Counted from the stretch's first letter, positions 34,142 to 46,560 are shown. The stretch: DNA of 64,000 nt from Anagrus nilaparvatae (GCA_022575985.1 JAKSXM010000007.1:16804501-16868500), one strand, 5' to 3'. Notes: a model not told the origin generated them from the sequence alone. Translations and numbers: made by a program.

Positions 34142-34890
34142 CTACCAAGCCAGACTTTTTGAGATACCCGATCCAATGAACATGTTCCATGCTAAAATTA
34201 CATAAAACAAGAGTCAAAATGAAGAAAAAAAGCATCGATACCCTTGTATGTTAAATACCCCAAAAACCAGTAAAAAATTTTTTTTGAACCGCTTGGAAGA
34301 TTATACATTTTTAATGTTGAAATTAAATAATATGAAAATAATAAATAATTAAGAAATAAAAAAATTATTAAATATGCATGATAGTTTATTCTATGTAGAT
34401 GACCAATTTTAAATTATTTATTTTTGTTTGCTCCCATAAATTGGTAATTTTAAACAGTTATATTTAAATAATTCCTAGTGATAAAAATTATTACTATTTA
34501 CAAATTTTAATAATTTTTTTTTACATTATTCATAAAAAAATTTTTTTTAACCTTTCTACCCTTCAAACAAACTACGCATAATTTTTGTTTAAGTAAATAA
34601 TGAATTTAAAAAATCAATATTCAAATATTAAAAAGAAAAATAAATTTTAATTCAATATGTTCAATAACTGAAAATAATTTTTTTTTGCAGAAAAATGAAT
34701 ACGGCATTTTTCGTATGCTTCCTGAGCCTGGCCTCTTTTAAATTAGTTGGAACAACTTACTTAAATTATGTGATTGATCAATGCTTGAAAGAAGTTCAAC
34801 CAAACAGGGTTACATTGCTTTCGGATTTCAAAAGTAGCAACAATAGCTTACAACCAATCTTTCAGCAGCTGATAAGACAAATACCAACTG
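34142..34890. repeat. Right arm of the inverted duplication
   Basis: Partner of 31451-32200. It runs into the coding part of IR copy B and includes its candidate 5' UTR intron (GTAAAT at 34593, TTTTGCAG ending 34690). Confidence 0.9.
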
Positions 34891-36571
34891 CAACTATTTA
34901 TTTGAATAGCTCGTTATCGTTTATCATATTAAAAAATAATCCTGTTATATATAACCATAATGTAACAGCTCCCTTGCATTTTATTATTCTTCAAGAAATG
35001 AATCTGATTCAATTTGGACAAAAATTAGATGCAGCCTTAAATTTAATATCGCAATCTTTATTTTACTTAACAAAAACTAAGATTCTTCTTATAATGAATG
35101 AAATAACCAAATCACCAAAAATCATCAATGATATTCTTTATCTATCAACTAAACACTACCCCTTTTTTGATTTTAGTATTTTACTTATAAATCCTCAAAA
35201 TCCGTTAATTATCTATGCTGAACCATTCTTTTGGAAAATAATAGTAGAGAATTTGTTACCCAACAAGAAACTATTATTATTTCCTGATAAATCAAAAAAT
35301 TTAAATGGATACATCATGAAAGTTGGAGTACATAAAGAAAATTGGCCGAATGAATATAAAAAGTATTCTGCAAATTATGAAGCTCTATGTGATCTGTACT
35401 TACAAATGAATTTGCTGCAATGTTTCGAACATTTCTCTACTGCATTAAATTTTACGACACAGATTGTACCTGTATCAATAAGAGATCGCTCTGTGGCATA
35501 TGTTATTCTTAAACATGGATTAGACTGCTTCGTGGGTACTGTAAGTTTTTCTTTGGAAGGGAATCTCTTAAGAACATACTTTGTAAACTCAGATGATTTT
35601 ATTCTGCTTGTCCCAATTATAAATGATGCAACCATTGAATTATCATAAAACTTTTTCAATGCTTTTTTGGCTGCAGTTGTTATTTTAATTTCATTTTCAA
35701 TCTCTGCGCATTATTTAAAACTTTGCCGCAAAGATTGGTCCATATTTAATCTTTTCAGTTTATTGTTAGGTTTTGGAGTAAATATGAATCCTCGTCGTTG
35801 CTTAAGAACGAAAATAATATTTTTTACTTTGGTTGCAGTATCGCTATTTTTTGTTTCCGACATTATTTCTGATTTAACTTCATTGAAATTTGAAAACAAT
35901 GATAAAGCAGTAATCGAATCTTTTGAAGAAATATTTGAAAAAAACATGACTGTTCTGTTTCTCGATACCAATATCTTGTTAAATTTTTTAAGAAGTTACA
36001 CAACAGGAATAGTTAACAACGTTACTCAAATTGCTAAATATTTTACTGGGATGGAAATGATAAATATGATAACTGAAAATACAGTCCTAATAATTAATGA
36101 AATGGATGCTGCAAAAATTTTACAGAAATATGAAAGATTTTTTAATGGAATTCGATTTAATATAAGCCAGTTAATTATTTATAAATCTATAAATATTCTA
36201 CCCTATTCAAATAATTTTCCAGTGATAAATAATTTTGATGAAACTTATCATAGGATTCTAGAAATGGGATTAGATGTAAAGTGGAAAGCTGATTACAATT
36301 ATGCAAATAAAATTATCAAACAGAAAAGTATTTACAATTTTGATGACGAAAACGACTATTTGCCTGTGATTTTATTTTATATCATGTTTATTGTATCTGC
36401 TTTTGCTTTATTTGTTTTTTTTATTGAAATTATCTGGCACTATTATTTGTCGAAAAAATTTAAGGGAATGGATATTGAAGATTTTTTCAAAAAAACGAAG
36501 GTAATCAAAAATCTAGATAAAATGTTCAAACTAGAAAAATAGATGTTTTTGAATTAATTGAGATTGTATAA
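34695..36571 (+). pseudogene. Divergent ionotropic receptor, copy B, premature stop
   Basis: Same architecture as copy A, with two lesions. First, TAA at 35646-35648 replaces the GAA (Glu) of the LSENFFNAF motif just before M1; a single G-to-T change explains it. The same frame is then open from 35649 to the end, including M1, pore loop, M2, the second ligand-binding half and M3. Second, a tandem GTAATCAAAA in copy A is present once here, a 10-bp loss that replaces the last ~18 residues with NLDKMFKLEK and a stop at 36540-36542. The copy A-type stop would be at 36569-36571. As translated it gives only a 317-residue secreted-type protein without channel. Because the rest is intact the decay looks recent, and readthrough cannot be excluded. 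Confidence 0.88.
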
Positions 36572-37125
36572 TTTGAAAAATGTTAGGATATTAACATTTT
36601 TTAAAGTCACGTCTAAAGTTCATTATTTTGTAAAATAAACTTTTAATTCCACACAGCTATGGTTTTCATCTTCTATAATTTTATCTATCTTGATTTTTAT
36701 AATTTTATTTCACTAAAAATTAAGTTTTCGAAAATTTGTGTCTAAGAAATAATGTATTCTAGATGCGTCATATTTGCGAATAACAATAAACTAAAATAGA
36801 AATCTGAAGAAAAGAATATCAAAAATGCATAAAACAAAAAAATTTTTGTGTTTAAAATTCAATTTTTTATTGTTTTACTGGAGCACAATAATGGGTTAAA
36901 ATTGTGTAATAAAGACTTAATTAATTTTTTAGATTTTGAATCCCAAACTAAATTTTAAGAAAATTACCATTTAAAATCACTTAGCAATTGTTTGTAGTAT
37001 AGGTAAATATTGTAAAATTATCATGTAGATGTGTATTCTATGATTATATGATTTTTAACAATTTCTTTCAATCAATTTTTTTTATGTGGATTTTATATTT
37101 TATAGCCAATAATATTTATAATTAT
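36572..37125. other. Unit B backbone, IR 3' flank
   Basis: Matches 15930-16080 plus 18180-18505 in unit A and 55544-55920 in unit C. It contains the empty TTAA site (36591-36594) for the two insertions in unit A. Confidence 0.65.
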
Positions 37126-38595
37126 GAGGATCGCTTGTGCATACCATAGGGTATCCCTAGTGACGATCCAGGGGGTAGTATTGGTCATACCTATCCACCT
37201 GCTAGCGTAATAGTGGAAATACGTTTACGAAAGGGTTGAGGAATGCGAAATGGCTGCCACTCACTCCCGCTCCAGAACTATGATTGAATGGCAGGAAAGA
37301 TGGAATAGAGACGGACTTTTAGCTCACCCAGTTTTAAAAATTACCGCAGTTACTTCCGTTACCTGATGAAAAAATAGCACAGGGTGGCACCAGGCCAATG
37401 CTTGCACTGCAAAGGCGAGGGGGACACAGCAGAGCACACATCCAGGACGAATTTCATAGGTGGCGAGCCAGCAGTATTTGTACGGTCTTCGGTCGCTAGC
37501 CATACGAGATTTGGAGTCTGATGATGGTGGTCCCGTAAATGCTACGGAATTTTGAAAATTGGAACAAAGTAGCAGAGTAGCAAGAGTACGTAAGGGCCAC
37601 CTTGTTGAAGAAGAGGAAGGAGGGCTTAAAATTGTAGAGAGCTCTCCTCTCTCTAGGCAGGGGGAAAGGCAGCAGCCAATTGCCTAGGCTGCGCGTCCCA
37701 AACTGAAGTTATTCCTAAAAAGGGAGTTGCAGTTTCATACAAATAAGTGCAGGGGTTAAGAGTGTGTTCACCCGCAGTAAGAATCTTGGACGACGTCGGT
37801 GACCACGCTCGTCAGCAAAGTCTCCCAGTTGTGCTTGTACAACTGCAGTTGTACAGTCGGTTGCATTAATGGCGTCCTCATAAATTAAAAAAAAATTATA
37901 TACTTTAATAGGATTTGACATTTTTTGAGTATTTTTTTTTTATTCTTAAGGTAAAAACATGTGTTTATTTTCTAATTTTAATAAAATGTCATTTTTTAAA
38001 TTTATTAATCAAAATTAGGCTTGTTTGAAAGAAAAAAATTTGCTGATTCAGTGCGAATTCGATTTTTAAAAAACAATTAATTATATCAGGAGCTATTGAC
38101 AATTAAAGTTGAATAAATTCTATTCAAAAAAAAGAAAATTAAAACAAAAGAAAATAATATATTCAAGTAATAGAATTTATTTTTGATTATTATTATTATT
38201 CAGAAAAAATTTCATTTTGATAAACTTTAATTGTCAATAGCTCCTGATATAATTAATCGTTTTTTAAAAATCGAATTTGCACTGAATGAGCAAATTTTTC
38301 TCTTTCAAACAAGCCTAATTTTGATTAATAAATTTAAAAAATGATATTTAATTAAAATTAGAAAATAAACACGTTTTTTTACCTTAAAAATAAAAAAAAA
38401 ATACCCAAAAAATGTCAAACCCTATTAAAGCATATAATTTTTTTTAAATTTATGAGGACGCCATTAATGCAACCGAGTGTACCATGGTCGGTCATGGAAA
38501 TTCGAAATTTGCGGGTCATTAATCCCGCAAACACTCTATGGCTGATGCAAGATTCACATATTCCCCTTGAAAAAAAAAGAAGAAAAATAATAAAA
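37126..38595 (+). mobile_element. 5'-truncated LINE 3' end (R1-like), degraded
   Basis: Shares the C-terminal coding and 3' UTR sequence of the copy at 43626-44154 (for example CTAGGCTGCGCGTCCCAAAC) and extends farther 5'. Direct repeats AATATTTATAATTA at about 37111-37124 and 38596-38609 are the target duplication. The frame is multiply broken. A 618-bp palindrome (37858-38475) splits the 3' UTR. Confidence 0.75.
37858..38475. mobile_element. 618-bp palindromic MITE inside the LINE
   Basis: Ends CGGTTGCATTAATGGCGTCC and its complement, with pairing over ~250 bp per arm. AGT flanks both sides, a possible 3-bp duplication. The intact LINE copy at 44050-44080 lacks it. Confidence 0.75.
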
Positions 38596-39511
38596 AATAT
38601 TTATAATTAATTAATTAAATAGTATTAAAAAATATAAGTACATTGACAGGATAGCTTTATTTTAATTTTAAAAAATTTTTTAATATTTTTATTAAATTTA
38701 ATGATTATCTTACTGTATTCTCTAAAAGAGTTTCACCAACTACAAAAAATTTGTTTAATGTTTTTAAGATTAGGGTAAAAATTTTTTTAAATTCAAAAAT
38801 ATATTGATAATTTAATATCTAGTCAGTATTATTCTCATTGTATTTGAATGTTATCTTACTTTATAGAAATATTATAAATATCAAAATTTAATTCCACATA
38901 GTAGCTAAAAATTATAATTTGCTCTCATAGCTAGGCACTTTGCTTTGTAGACGATTGCGTTTATTATAACTGTTAACAATTTGTACTTTATATAATAATG
39001 TATTATTATTTTCTAAAGTTAATAATTTTAGGTTTATTAAGTACCATTTTAATTTAATTAAAATAATTTACTATATGTCTAAATAATACACTAATCAAAA
39101 TGCACATTAGTCTGGCAGTCATTTTTAATGACTGAATCGATTCTAGTTGACCGGGTAAAACTAGTTTTGATTTTCCAAAAAAAAAAACAATTTCCCCATA
39201 AGAAACAAATGTTATTTTTACGTACTCGGCGTTAACATTTAGGAATTATTAAATTATTTATCAATTTGGGAATCTTATTTTTTTGATACAAGGCAACTAA
39301 CTTCATCCAGTAATCTAAAATCTAAGCAATTGTTTGACATATTAAAATATTTATAAAAAATACGATTGAACAATATTTGTAAATAATTGTAATTTGTAAT
39401 CTTTTAATAAATTTATAAGCAATTTTAGGTAAGAAAACTGAAATTGTTAATATAACTTTATATTTTTATTAAAACCAAAATCTCTGCAAGTTAATTTGTC
39501 AAAATGATATA
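38596..39511. other. Unit B backbone
   Basis: Matches unit A 20988-23930 with its insertions removed. It contains the empty TA site at 39144-39145. The match stops at 39511. Confidence 0.65.
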
Positions 39512-39944
39512 GATCCTATCCTAAAAATGAGTTAGTCATCGATACGGTAACTCTGTACATTGTCATCGCTAAAAGAGTAATTCTGATTGGCTCATACAAA
39601 TTTCCTATATATATTGAAATGAAATAATAGAAAAATTTTATTATTTTTCTAGACACATGTTTTTTAAAAAGTCATTTTAAAAACAGGATACGTTTAATTA
39701 AAAAGAGCAAGAAGATCAAAAAAAGAATTTTTTATTATAAAAATATACTGGGGTTAAATTAAAAGAGTAGAATAATAAGAAAACAGAAATAATAAAAATT
39801 TTAAAATTTTTTTAAAATTTTTATAAAATTGTAAAATATTGTAAATTTTTAGCCTTAATAATGAAGACTGAAGGTCTTCGAAACGTGGGCAATTTATTGA
39901 AAAAATAAAGCAAATAATTGTTAGCTCAGAAATCAAATATTTTT
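39512..39944 (+). mobile_element. Helitron-like 5' end, 3' end not found
   Basis: A|TCCTATCCTAAAAATGAG followed by CTGTACATTGTCATCGCT and TTCTGATTGGCTCATA matches the 5' ends of the Helitrons at 7326 (minus) and 58487. No hairpin plus CTAG end was found downstream, so the element is truncated or rearranged. Confidence 0.5.
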
Positions 39945-40245
39945 ATTTAATTATAGAGCGAAGCTCTACCTTAATGGATGCAATAATCGACACGTTGTGG
40001 GCACGATATCTCAACAACAATCCATCGGATTACTTTCATTTTTTAAAACTGGATTTCTTTTATCGATTTGAAGGAACCTATAGTTTTTGGGCCCAATCCG
40101 ATATTTTTAAAAGAATGTTTATTCTTGTATTTTCGCATCACAGAGGTGTAAAACCTTATAAATGTCAACTGCGCAATAAATTTCATAGCTTTTGTTTAAA
40201 CTTTTCATCGAAGAAATATCATAGAAATACAAAATAACACAAGAT
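39945..40245 (+). repeat. Repeat carrying a zinc-finger-like fragment (copy 2)
   Basis: Plus-strand counterpart of 6060-6375. The open stretch gives IDTLWARYLNNNPSDYFHF and ends GVKPYKCQLRNKF. The decayed linker shows no selection for a zinc finger in this copy. Confidence 0.5.
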
Positions 40246-40520
40246 ACTTGTATTTTTAGGCACTATGATCTATGTATGCAATTCATAAACGAAATCGTGC
40301 CTTAAAAGTTCATCAATTTAAAAAACGAAAAAGTCTTCAAATTGTCCAATTAATGAGGAATGTGGTCCCCAGCTCATTCCGATGCCTCTCCATGCTTATA
40401 TTGCCTTGGTGTGTGATAATAAAAAATAGTTTACAAATGATGAGAGTGTTAATCCCATCAACGTTATTAAAGAGAAAATACTCAATAAATATGTGATCGT
40501 GCCTGAAATAAAAAAGCCTT
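40246..40520 (+). pseudogene. Unidentified coding-like fragment
   Basis: In one frame about 40353-40520 reads CGPQLIPMPLHAYIALVCDN, then a stop, then TNDESVNPINVIKEKILNKY, and ends at another stop. The composition looks more protein-like than its surroundings. I cannot name the family. It may be a relic exon or a TE fragment. Confidence 0.25.
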
Positions 40521-41779
40521 AGCATTTTTATAATTCTTTGCGTTTTTTATTATTTAATAAAAAGTTAAAAAATTAATTATTAATTGGAATTTTACATAAA
40601 TATTGGTTTTAAAATTAATTTAGTATTTAAAAAGAAAATGACACGTAAAATTTTAAATATTAATAATATTTTTTTAAACTAAACCTAGTTCAACGAATAT
40701 GTAACTCCATCCGTATGCTTTCTATGTAAAATTCCATTATCGTTGAATTTTTTTATTTTTAAACATTGATCAGTTTGAAAAATAGATTAGAAACTAATAA
40801 CTAATAAGTTTTTAATTCTTCTGAAGGTTACTTCATTGAAAAAAAACCGGTTGTTTAAAAACCAATTTTTTTAAATAGCATAATTTTATTAAATAAAAAA
40901 CATTTTAGGAACCTGGTAATAACAATGGTATGGTAATAAGTGCGTGTGAGTATTACAACTGAAATTTGGCCCAGAGATATTCAAGACCTAAATTCATCCT
41001 GTTTTCGTATCCTAATTTTTTCGGCAAAGTGTTCTGGTAAAAGTTATGGGTCTCAAAAATGGCCAATTTTTGAAAAAAAATTAAAAGTATGAAACCCCGG
41101 AATAGCCTAGAATTTTAACTACCAATTTTAACGACCAAAATATACTTAATTTATATTTTAAATTTTTCGGTATTTTAATCCTAGAGAGGCATGTCGGGAC
41201 ATTGAAGACATTTAATATCAAAGCTCAAAATCATGTATACTATAAACACTAAGAGCGCTGGTAAACGGCAGGTCTTCAATAGCCCGACATGTCCCTTCAG
41301 AGCCAAAATACTGAAAAATTAAAAATATAAATTAAGTATGTTTTGTCCTATAATCTAAAAATCTAGTCTATTTCCGGGTGTCATAATTTCAGTTTTTTTT
41401 TTTTTCAAAAAATGGTTAACTTTTTCGAGAATATGCGACAAAAAAAATTAGAATACAAAAGTATAGGTATGCTTTGATTCTGAAGTACCCAATCTGGGGT
41501 GCAAAGTAGCTGAGAAGTAGAGGTCATGAAATTAGCAAAAACTACCCCATTTTAAGGTTTTTTTGCAATATTTTGGAAGCACAGCTAAAATTATCTAATT
41601 AACTGCCTTTTTTGAAGAAAGGGTAAGAAAATATTGGGATTCAATAATTACAAGCTCCAATTGGGCTATAAGACTAATTATAGGTCGTGAAAACTAAACC
41701 TTTAAAAAAGACTAGTTATAATACATAAATGCTAAGCAACATTACAATGAAATTGCTATTCTTATAATTTGTAATAATC
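40521..41779. repeat. Dispersed repeat, inverted relative of 5.0-5.3 kb
   Basis: 40905-41300 matches the complement of 5010-5340. Within it 41080-41200 and 41240-41340 are roughly inverted around a centre (shared GACATGTC motifs). The rest is AT-rich with no gene. Confidence 0.45.
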
Positions 41780-42065
41780 ACCTTTACTAGATGTTAAGAT
41801 TCTAAACCCAAATTATTTTGATTCTGTAAACCTGTATTATCCTAAGACCTTAAATCGAAAATATTCTAAGTCCTTCAACTTGAATTATTAAGTCTCTAAG
41901 CCCGGATTATTTTAAGTCCCTAATCTTGAATTTTTCTAAACCTCTAAAAGTAAATTATTTTAAGTACCTAAATAGAAATTATTTTAAGTACCTAAATAGA
42001 AATTATTTTAAGTACCCAACCCCGGATTATTCTAAGTGCCTAAATTGAAATTTGTCCAAGTACCG
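41780..42065. repeat. ~24-bp tandem repeat
   Basis: Units close to TAAGTACCTAAATAGAAATT plus ATTT, exact in the middle and diverged outside. Related ATTCTAAGTCC runs occur at 28400, 29890-30010 and 34020. Confidence 0.7.
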
Positions 42066-43440
42066 TTGGACCTTCCCCCTTTAAATCAGACACATTTGAC
42101 CCCACTTGATTTTCAGATTAACAGGTTACCCCTCCTTATAAACATATTAAATGTCAAAACTACGATTTTTGCAGCTAATTGAAAATTGATCGTTTTAGGC
42201 CAAAAACGGGCATTCAGTTTACTGTCTGTAAAGAAGAGAATTTAAACTAAAGAATTAAAAAGGTAAAATATTTTGCAAACAAATAATTCTGAAGGACAAA
42301 TAAAGAATTTTTAGAAAAAAGCTTTTAGAAAATTATTGAGACCTATAAAAACTCATTTTTGTCTAAATTTGCAATTTTTGAGGTAATTTAAAAATTAATC
42401 ATTTTGGGCCAAAAATGACCAGTTGGTTAATTTGCTATAACATTGAGAAAAGCATCGATAAAAAATTGCGGTATCCGAGGCTTGACAAATGACTTTAATA
42501 CCAAAAAATTGTGACCAACAATAAGTGTTTTTGTTAACTAACTAACTAAAAAGCAATATTACCAAAAAACTCTATTTACCAGCTTTTTGCACAGTATTTT
42601 TATGCCTAGAAGGCTCGTCGGAATAAACGGAGGTTATTTTATCGGGTTTTTTTTTCAATATATTAATGAAAGTGATTTGTAATTTGGTTTCCTAAAGGTA
42701 GCAGTCTCTTGTTAGTGAAAGCAAACTGCCCCCGTATAGGAGTCAGTAAATTAAATAAACGTTAAAAAAAGATAGATTTAAAAAAAAAATAAAGAAAAAA
42801 ACTCAAATTGTATTTTTCAGATTTCATCTTACCCTGGAGATAGTTTTCAACCCCAATAATTAGCTCTAATATTCCTTTATCGATATATAATAAAATAATA
42901 AATTCCATATTTAATTACTCTTAAAACGTGGCAATTATTAATTTCATCATTGATTCCAAAATATTGTGAAAAATCCCATAATATGGAAAGTTTATGCTGT
43001 ATTTTCCTATTTCCTAACCCAGTAGGACCCCAAATTCGGATTCAGCGACATATAAATCCTACAGAAGACTTTCTAATTCTGGTTATCGAATTTAGAAACC
43101 CTTACACCGCATTCTGACTTGAGGATAATATTAATTTGGTAATTAAGTGAATTGAGGGGATTTAGAGTTCAGAGAAATTTTTTTTTTAATGAATTATGGA
43201 AAAAGCACGTAATAACAAAGTTCCGCAAACACAAGTTTGGTTGAAATCTTTTCTGCAAACGAATAACAAGGTTGAAAAATAAGGGACGGATTTTTGGTTT
43301 CCTTTTTGGCCAATACTTAAAAATTCTAACTATGCTTAACATTTTTTTACGTATTATTGAAACAATATTATTGAACTCAATCCAATCAAAACTTTTAAAA
43401 TTCCAAAATTAAAAAATTACTGAAACTCTTTTCTTGTTTT
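42066..43440. other. Repeat relics, no gene seen
   Basis: 42170-42600 shares motifs with 2220-2430 and 63130-63440 (TTTTGGGCCAAAAATGACC type). 42601-43440 holds nothing I recognise. Confidence 0.4.
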
Positions 43441-43625
43441 TTTCTAACATTATCAGCTTCGCTCTACCCGTCTTTGACGGTATCTAGTATATATATAAAA
43501 AATATACATAACATCATTTCCTATATTCAGAACAGATGGCTGCAACAATGTAGGTAGGTAGGAACGGTAGGTCAAAATGGATATCCTAACATTTGTTATA
43601 TATAAATAATAATCCCTACAACCAT
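43441..43625. repeat. Dispersed repeat segment, LINE target
   Basis: Ends in AATAATAATCCCTACAACCA, related to 6400-6440. Part of this was duplicated when the LINE inserted. Confidence 0.5.
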
Positions 43626-44154
43626 TATATTGGCATAAGGTGGCAACAAAGTAGTGCTTGCACTGTCCGGGCGTGGATGATACAGTAGAGCACACATTCT
43701 TCGAATGTGTGCGCTACGCGGAGGGGCGCCCGCCTTTCCCGATTTGGAGGCCGGAGACGGTGGTCCTGGAAATGCTATGGAGTTCCGAAAACTGGAACAA
43801 AGTAGTAGAGTACTTAAGGACCACCTTGTTGGAGAAGAAGGAGGAGGGCTTTCTATCGTAGAGAGCTCTCCTGCCCCTAGGCAGGGGGGAAGGCAGCGGC
43901 CAGCTGCCTAGGCTGCGCGTCCCAAACTGAAGTTATAACTGAAAAGGGAGTTCCGGTTTGGGACAAACAAGCGCGGGGGGTTTAAAGTGTGTTTATCCAG
44001 TAAGAATCTGGGGCGTAGCTGGCGACCGCGATCGCCGGTGGTCTCCCAGTTGTACACTTTGTACAACTGGGCGGTCATGGAAATTTTCGGGTCTTTAAGG
44101 CCCGCAAACACTCCATGGCTGATGCAAGATTCACATATTTCCCTTAAAAAAAAA
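43626..44154 (+). mobile_element. 5'-truncated LINE 3' end, R1-like
   Basis: The coding part, to a stop at 43859-43861, gives CLHCPGVDDTVEHTFFEC, a Cys-x2-Cys-x8-His-x4-Cys knuckle found at the C-terminus of R1-type ORF2 proteins, then EMLWSSENWNKVVEYLRTTL. A ~290-bp GC-richer 3' UTR ends in an A9 tail. Target duplication ATCCCTACAACCAT lies at 43612-43625 and 44155-44168. One stop codon precedes the knuckle. Typical dead-on-arrival product of target-primed reverse transcription. Confidence 0.88.
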
Positions 44155-44168
44155 ATCCCTACAACCAT

Positions 44169-45551
44169 ATTATCCCTACATCCGACATTCGTCACAGACG
44201 ACATAGGAACCCGCAGGTGAATTTCTGCTGATGCTAATGTAGCACAGTAGCTAAGACCAAAAGTCAGTTATGACGTAGAGTAGGAGAGATTTATCCAACG
44301 TGAATTGCATAGATCCCACCTCGCGATTTTCAGAAATAAGTAAGGACGCTTACGATAATTGGACGTGACGAGACTGACGCTTTTTTGTATTGGACGTCTC
44401 CCCCCAAAAGCCTGGAATTTGGACAGATTCAAATTAGATTATATATTGCCCTTCAGGCGCCCAAAATATTCATAAGCGTACCACCACTTATTAGAAAACC
44501 ATCTTTCGTTTAGAGTACTACCATTCTATTATAGTACTTGCCTTTATTAGTTACCTGACTTGTAGACTTATACTTTTATATTTTATCAATAAAGTGAAGT
44601 TATATTCAATCATTAGTTATCAGTTATTTTAAGTAAGTGACAATCATTCTGTAATTACGAATTTAGCCTCAGGTTAGGTTCATCCAGCTAGGGAACTCGG
44701 ATCATAATCATCTAGATCACCTGAACTAACTATATATCAACCTAACTATATAAGTAAATAAATACTTGGGGCACTCATATCCCCAGGATAAACTTATTTA
44801 TATTTATATTAACGTACCCCGGAAAAACCTCAGAATACGTAACAAAATATTATAAATTTACAATTGGAGTCTAATGAAAAAATTTTCAATTTACAATCAC
44901 GCCTGGAGGACAGGACATTGGGGTTTTCTGAATAATTAGTAAATGCAATAATAGATGGATTTTAAAAGAAGTTTCGACGTTTCATATGTTTCAAATTTAA
45001 TCTAAAATAAAAAATTATTTCAATGTAAATTTGCAACACAGTTTATCATAATTAACGAGTAAGAACTAATAGCAAATGAAAATTGTCATGGGAAAAATTG
45101 TGTTTTTGAAATAAAAGTTTAACTAAATAAAATTTTTTTTTAGTATTCAGGTTTCTCCTTTTCTGAGTAGTCAGAATATTAAAGTTCCTAAAGCTTCAAA
45201 AATTCAAATTATTTCTTAACAATAATAAATTGATTTTTAAAACTATTTATTATTAATTTATACTTTATAAGAAATCATTTGTTTATTTTATTCTAAAAAA
45301 AAAGATGACTTTATCTTTATGTGTTTGAGTATAGATTTTTTAAAGATTTAATTTATATTAGTATATATTTTGTGATTAAAAAAAAAATTGGATATAAGTA
45401 TGTACAGTTTTTTGTAAGTATAAAAATATTTTCTACATTTAAAGCCAAATTTTATTTTTTTTCCCTTGCTGAACAATAGATATTTTAAAGTCCCAACCTA
45501 CTGCGCATATATAACTAAGGTCATAAAAAATTTTGTAGGGCATAATATGAG
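44169..45551. repeat. Dispersed repeat, uninterrupted copy
   Basis: 44175-45440 matches 6430-6836 plus 8718-9660 and so shows the state before the two Helitrons inserted there. 45441-45551 is not recognised. Confidence 0.65.
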
Positions 45552-46000
45552 TTAAAAATCGAGGGGCTGACAACGCGATTTAAAAAATTAGCGATTTAAA
45601 AAGCGATTTAAATACTTTAAATACTTTAAATCGCTGTTAAATTATTGTTTTAAAATTAGATTTTTGGCATAAAAACTGTTTCTAGGGGTTTGTGGGATCA
45701 CAAAAATTGAAATTTTAATCGGATTTAACCCCAGGTTTATCCCTGCCCATATTTATGACCAAAAAATTGGCCAATTTTTGAGAAAATTTACCAAATATTT
45801 TAAATCGCTTTTAAATTATTGCTTTAAATTTAATTTCTCGGCATATAAACTGTACCTAGGGGTTAGCGGGGGTACAAATATTGAAATTTTCATCGGATTT
45901 AACCTTAATATCATCCCCACCATTATTTTAGACCTAAAAATTGGCCAAATTTCTAGAAAATTTGCCGAATATTTTATTTTTTTTACATATTCGCACTTTT

Positions 46001-46560
46001 AGCATCCAGGGTATGCCTATATAGGTTTTTTGGGTCACTGATCAAGAATTTGGACTTATTTTTTATAAATAATTAATATTTCACCCTTAAAATAGCTAAA
46101 ACTACCCCCGAAAAGGGGGTGTTTTATCTATTTTCGTACTTTTAGCATCCAGGGTATGCCTAAATAGGTTTTTTGGGTTGCTGATCAAGAATTTGGACTT
46201 CTTTTTTATAAATAATCAATATTTCACCCTTTAAATAGCTAAACCTACCCCTAAAAGGGGTGTTTTTACTATTTTCGCACTTTTAACGTCCAGAGTACGT
46301 TGTTATACGTTTTTCGGGCATTTAATCAAGAATTTCGAATTTTTTTCATAAATAATTAATATTTCACCCTTAAAATAGCTAAAACTACCCCCGAAAGGGG
46401 TGTTTTTGTTATTTTCGCAATCTTAGCGTCCAGTATGCCCATATAGGTTTTTTGGGTCGCAATTCAAGAATTTCGACTACTTTTTCATAAATAGTTACTA
46501 TTTCACCCTTAAAATAGCTAAAACTATCCCTAAAAGTTTAGATTCCAATTTTTGCCCCAG
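46001..46560. repeat. ~140-bp tandem units, left arm
   Basis: Units begin near 46001, 46144, 46285 and 46425 at AGCATCC/AACGTCC motifs. Same family as 13674-14170. Confidence 0.85.

Noticed and set aside
31451..34890. Assembly artefact as the sole explanation of the inverted duplication
   Set aside because: Arms differ at a few positions and the centre contains different nested insertions, which a simple mis-join would not create. It still deserves long-read confirmation.
46001..46560. CRISPR-like array
   Set aside because: The units are ~140 bp and adjoin directly without unique spacers, in a eukaryotic TE context. It is an ordinary tandem repeat.
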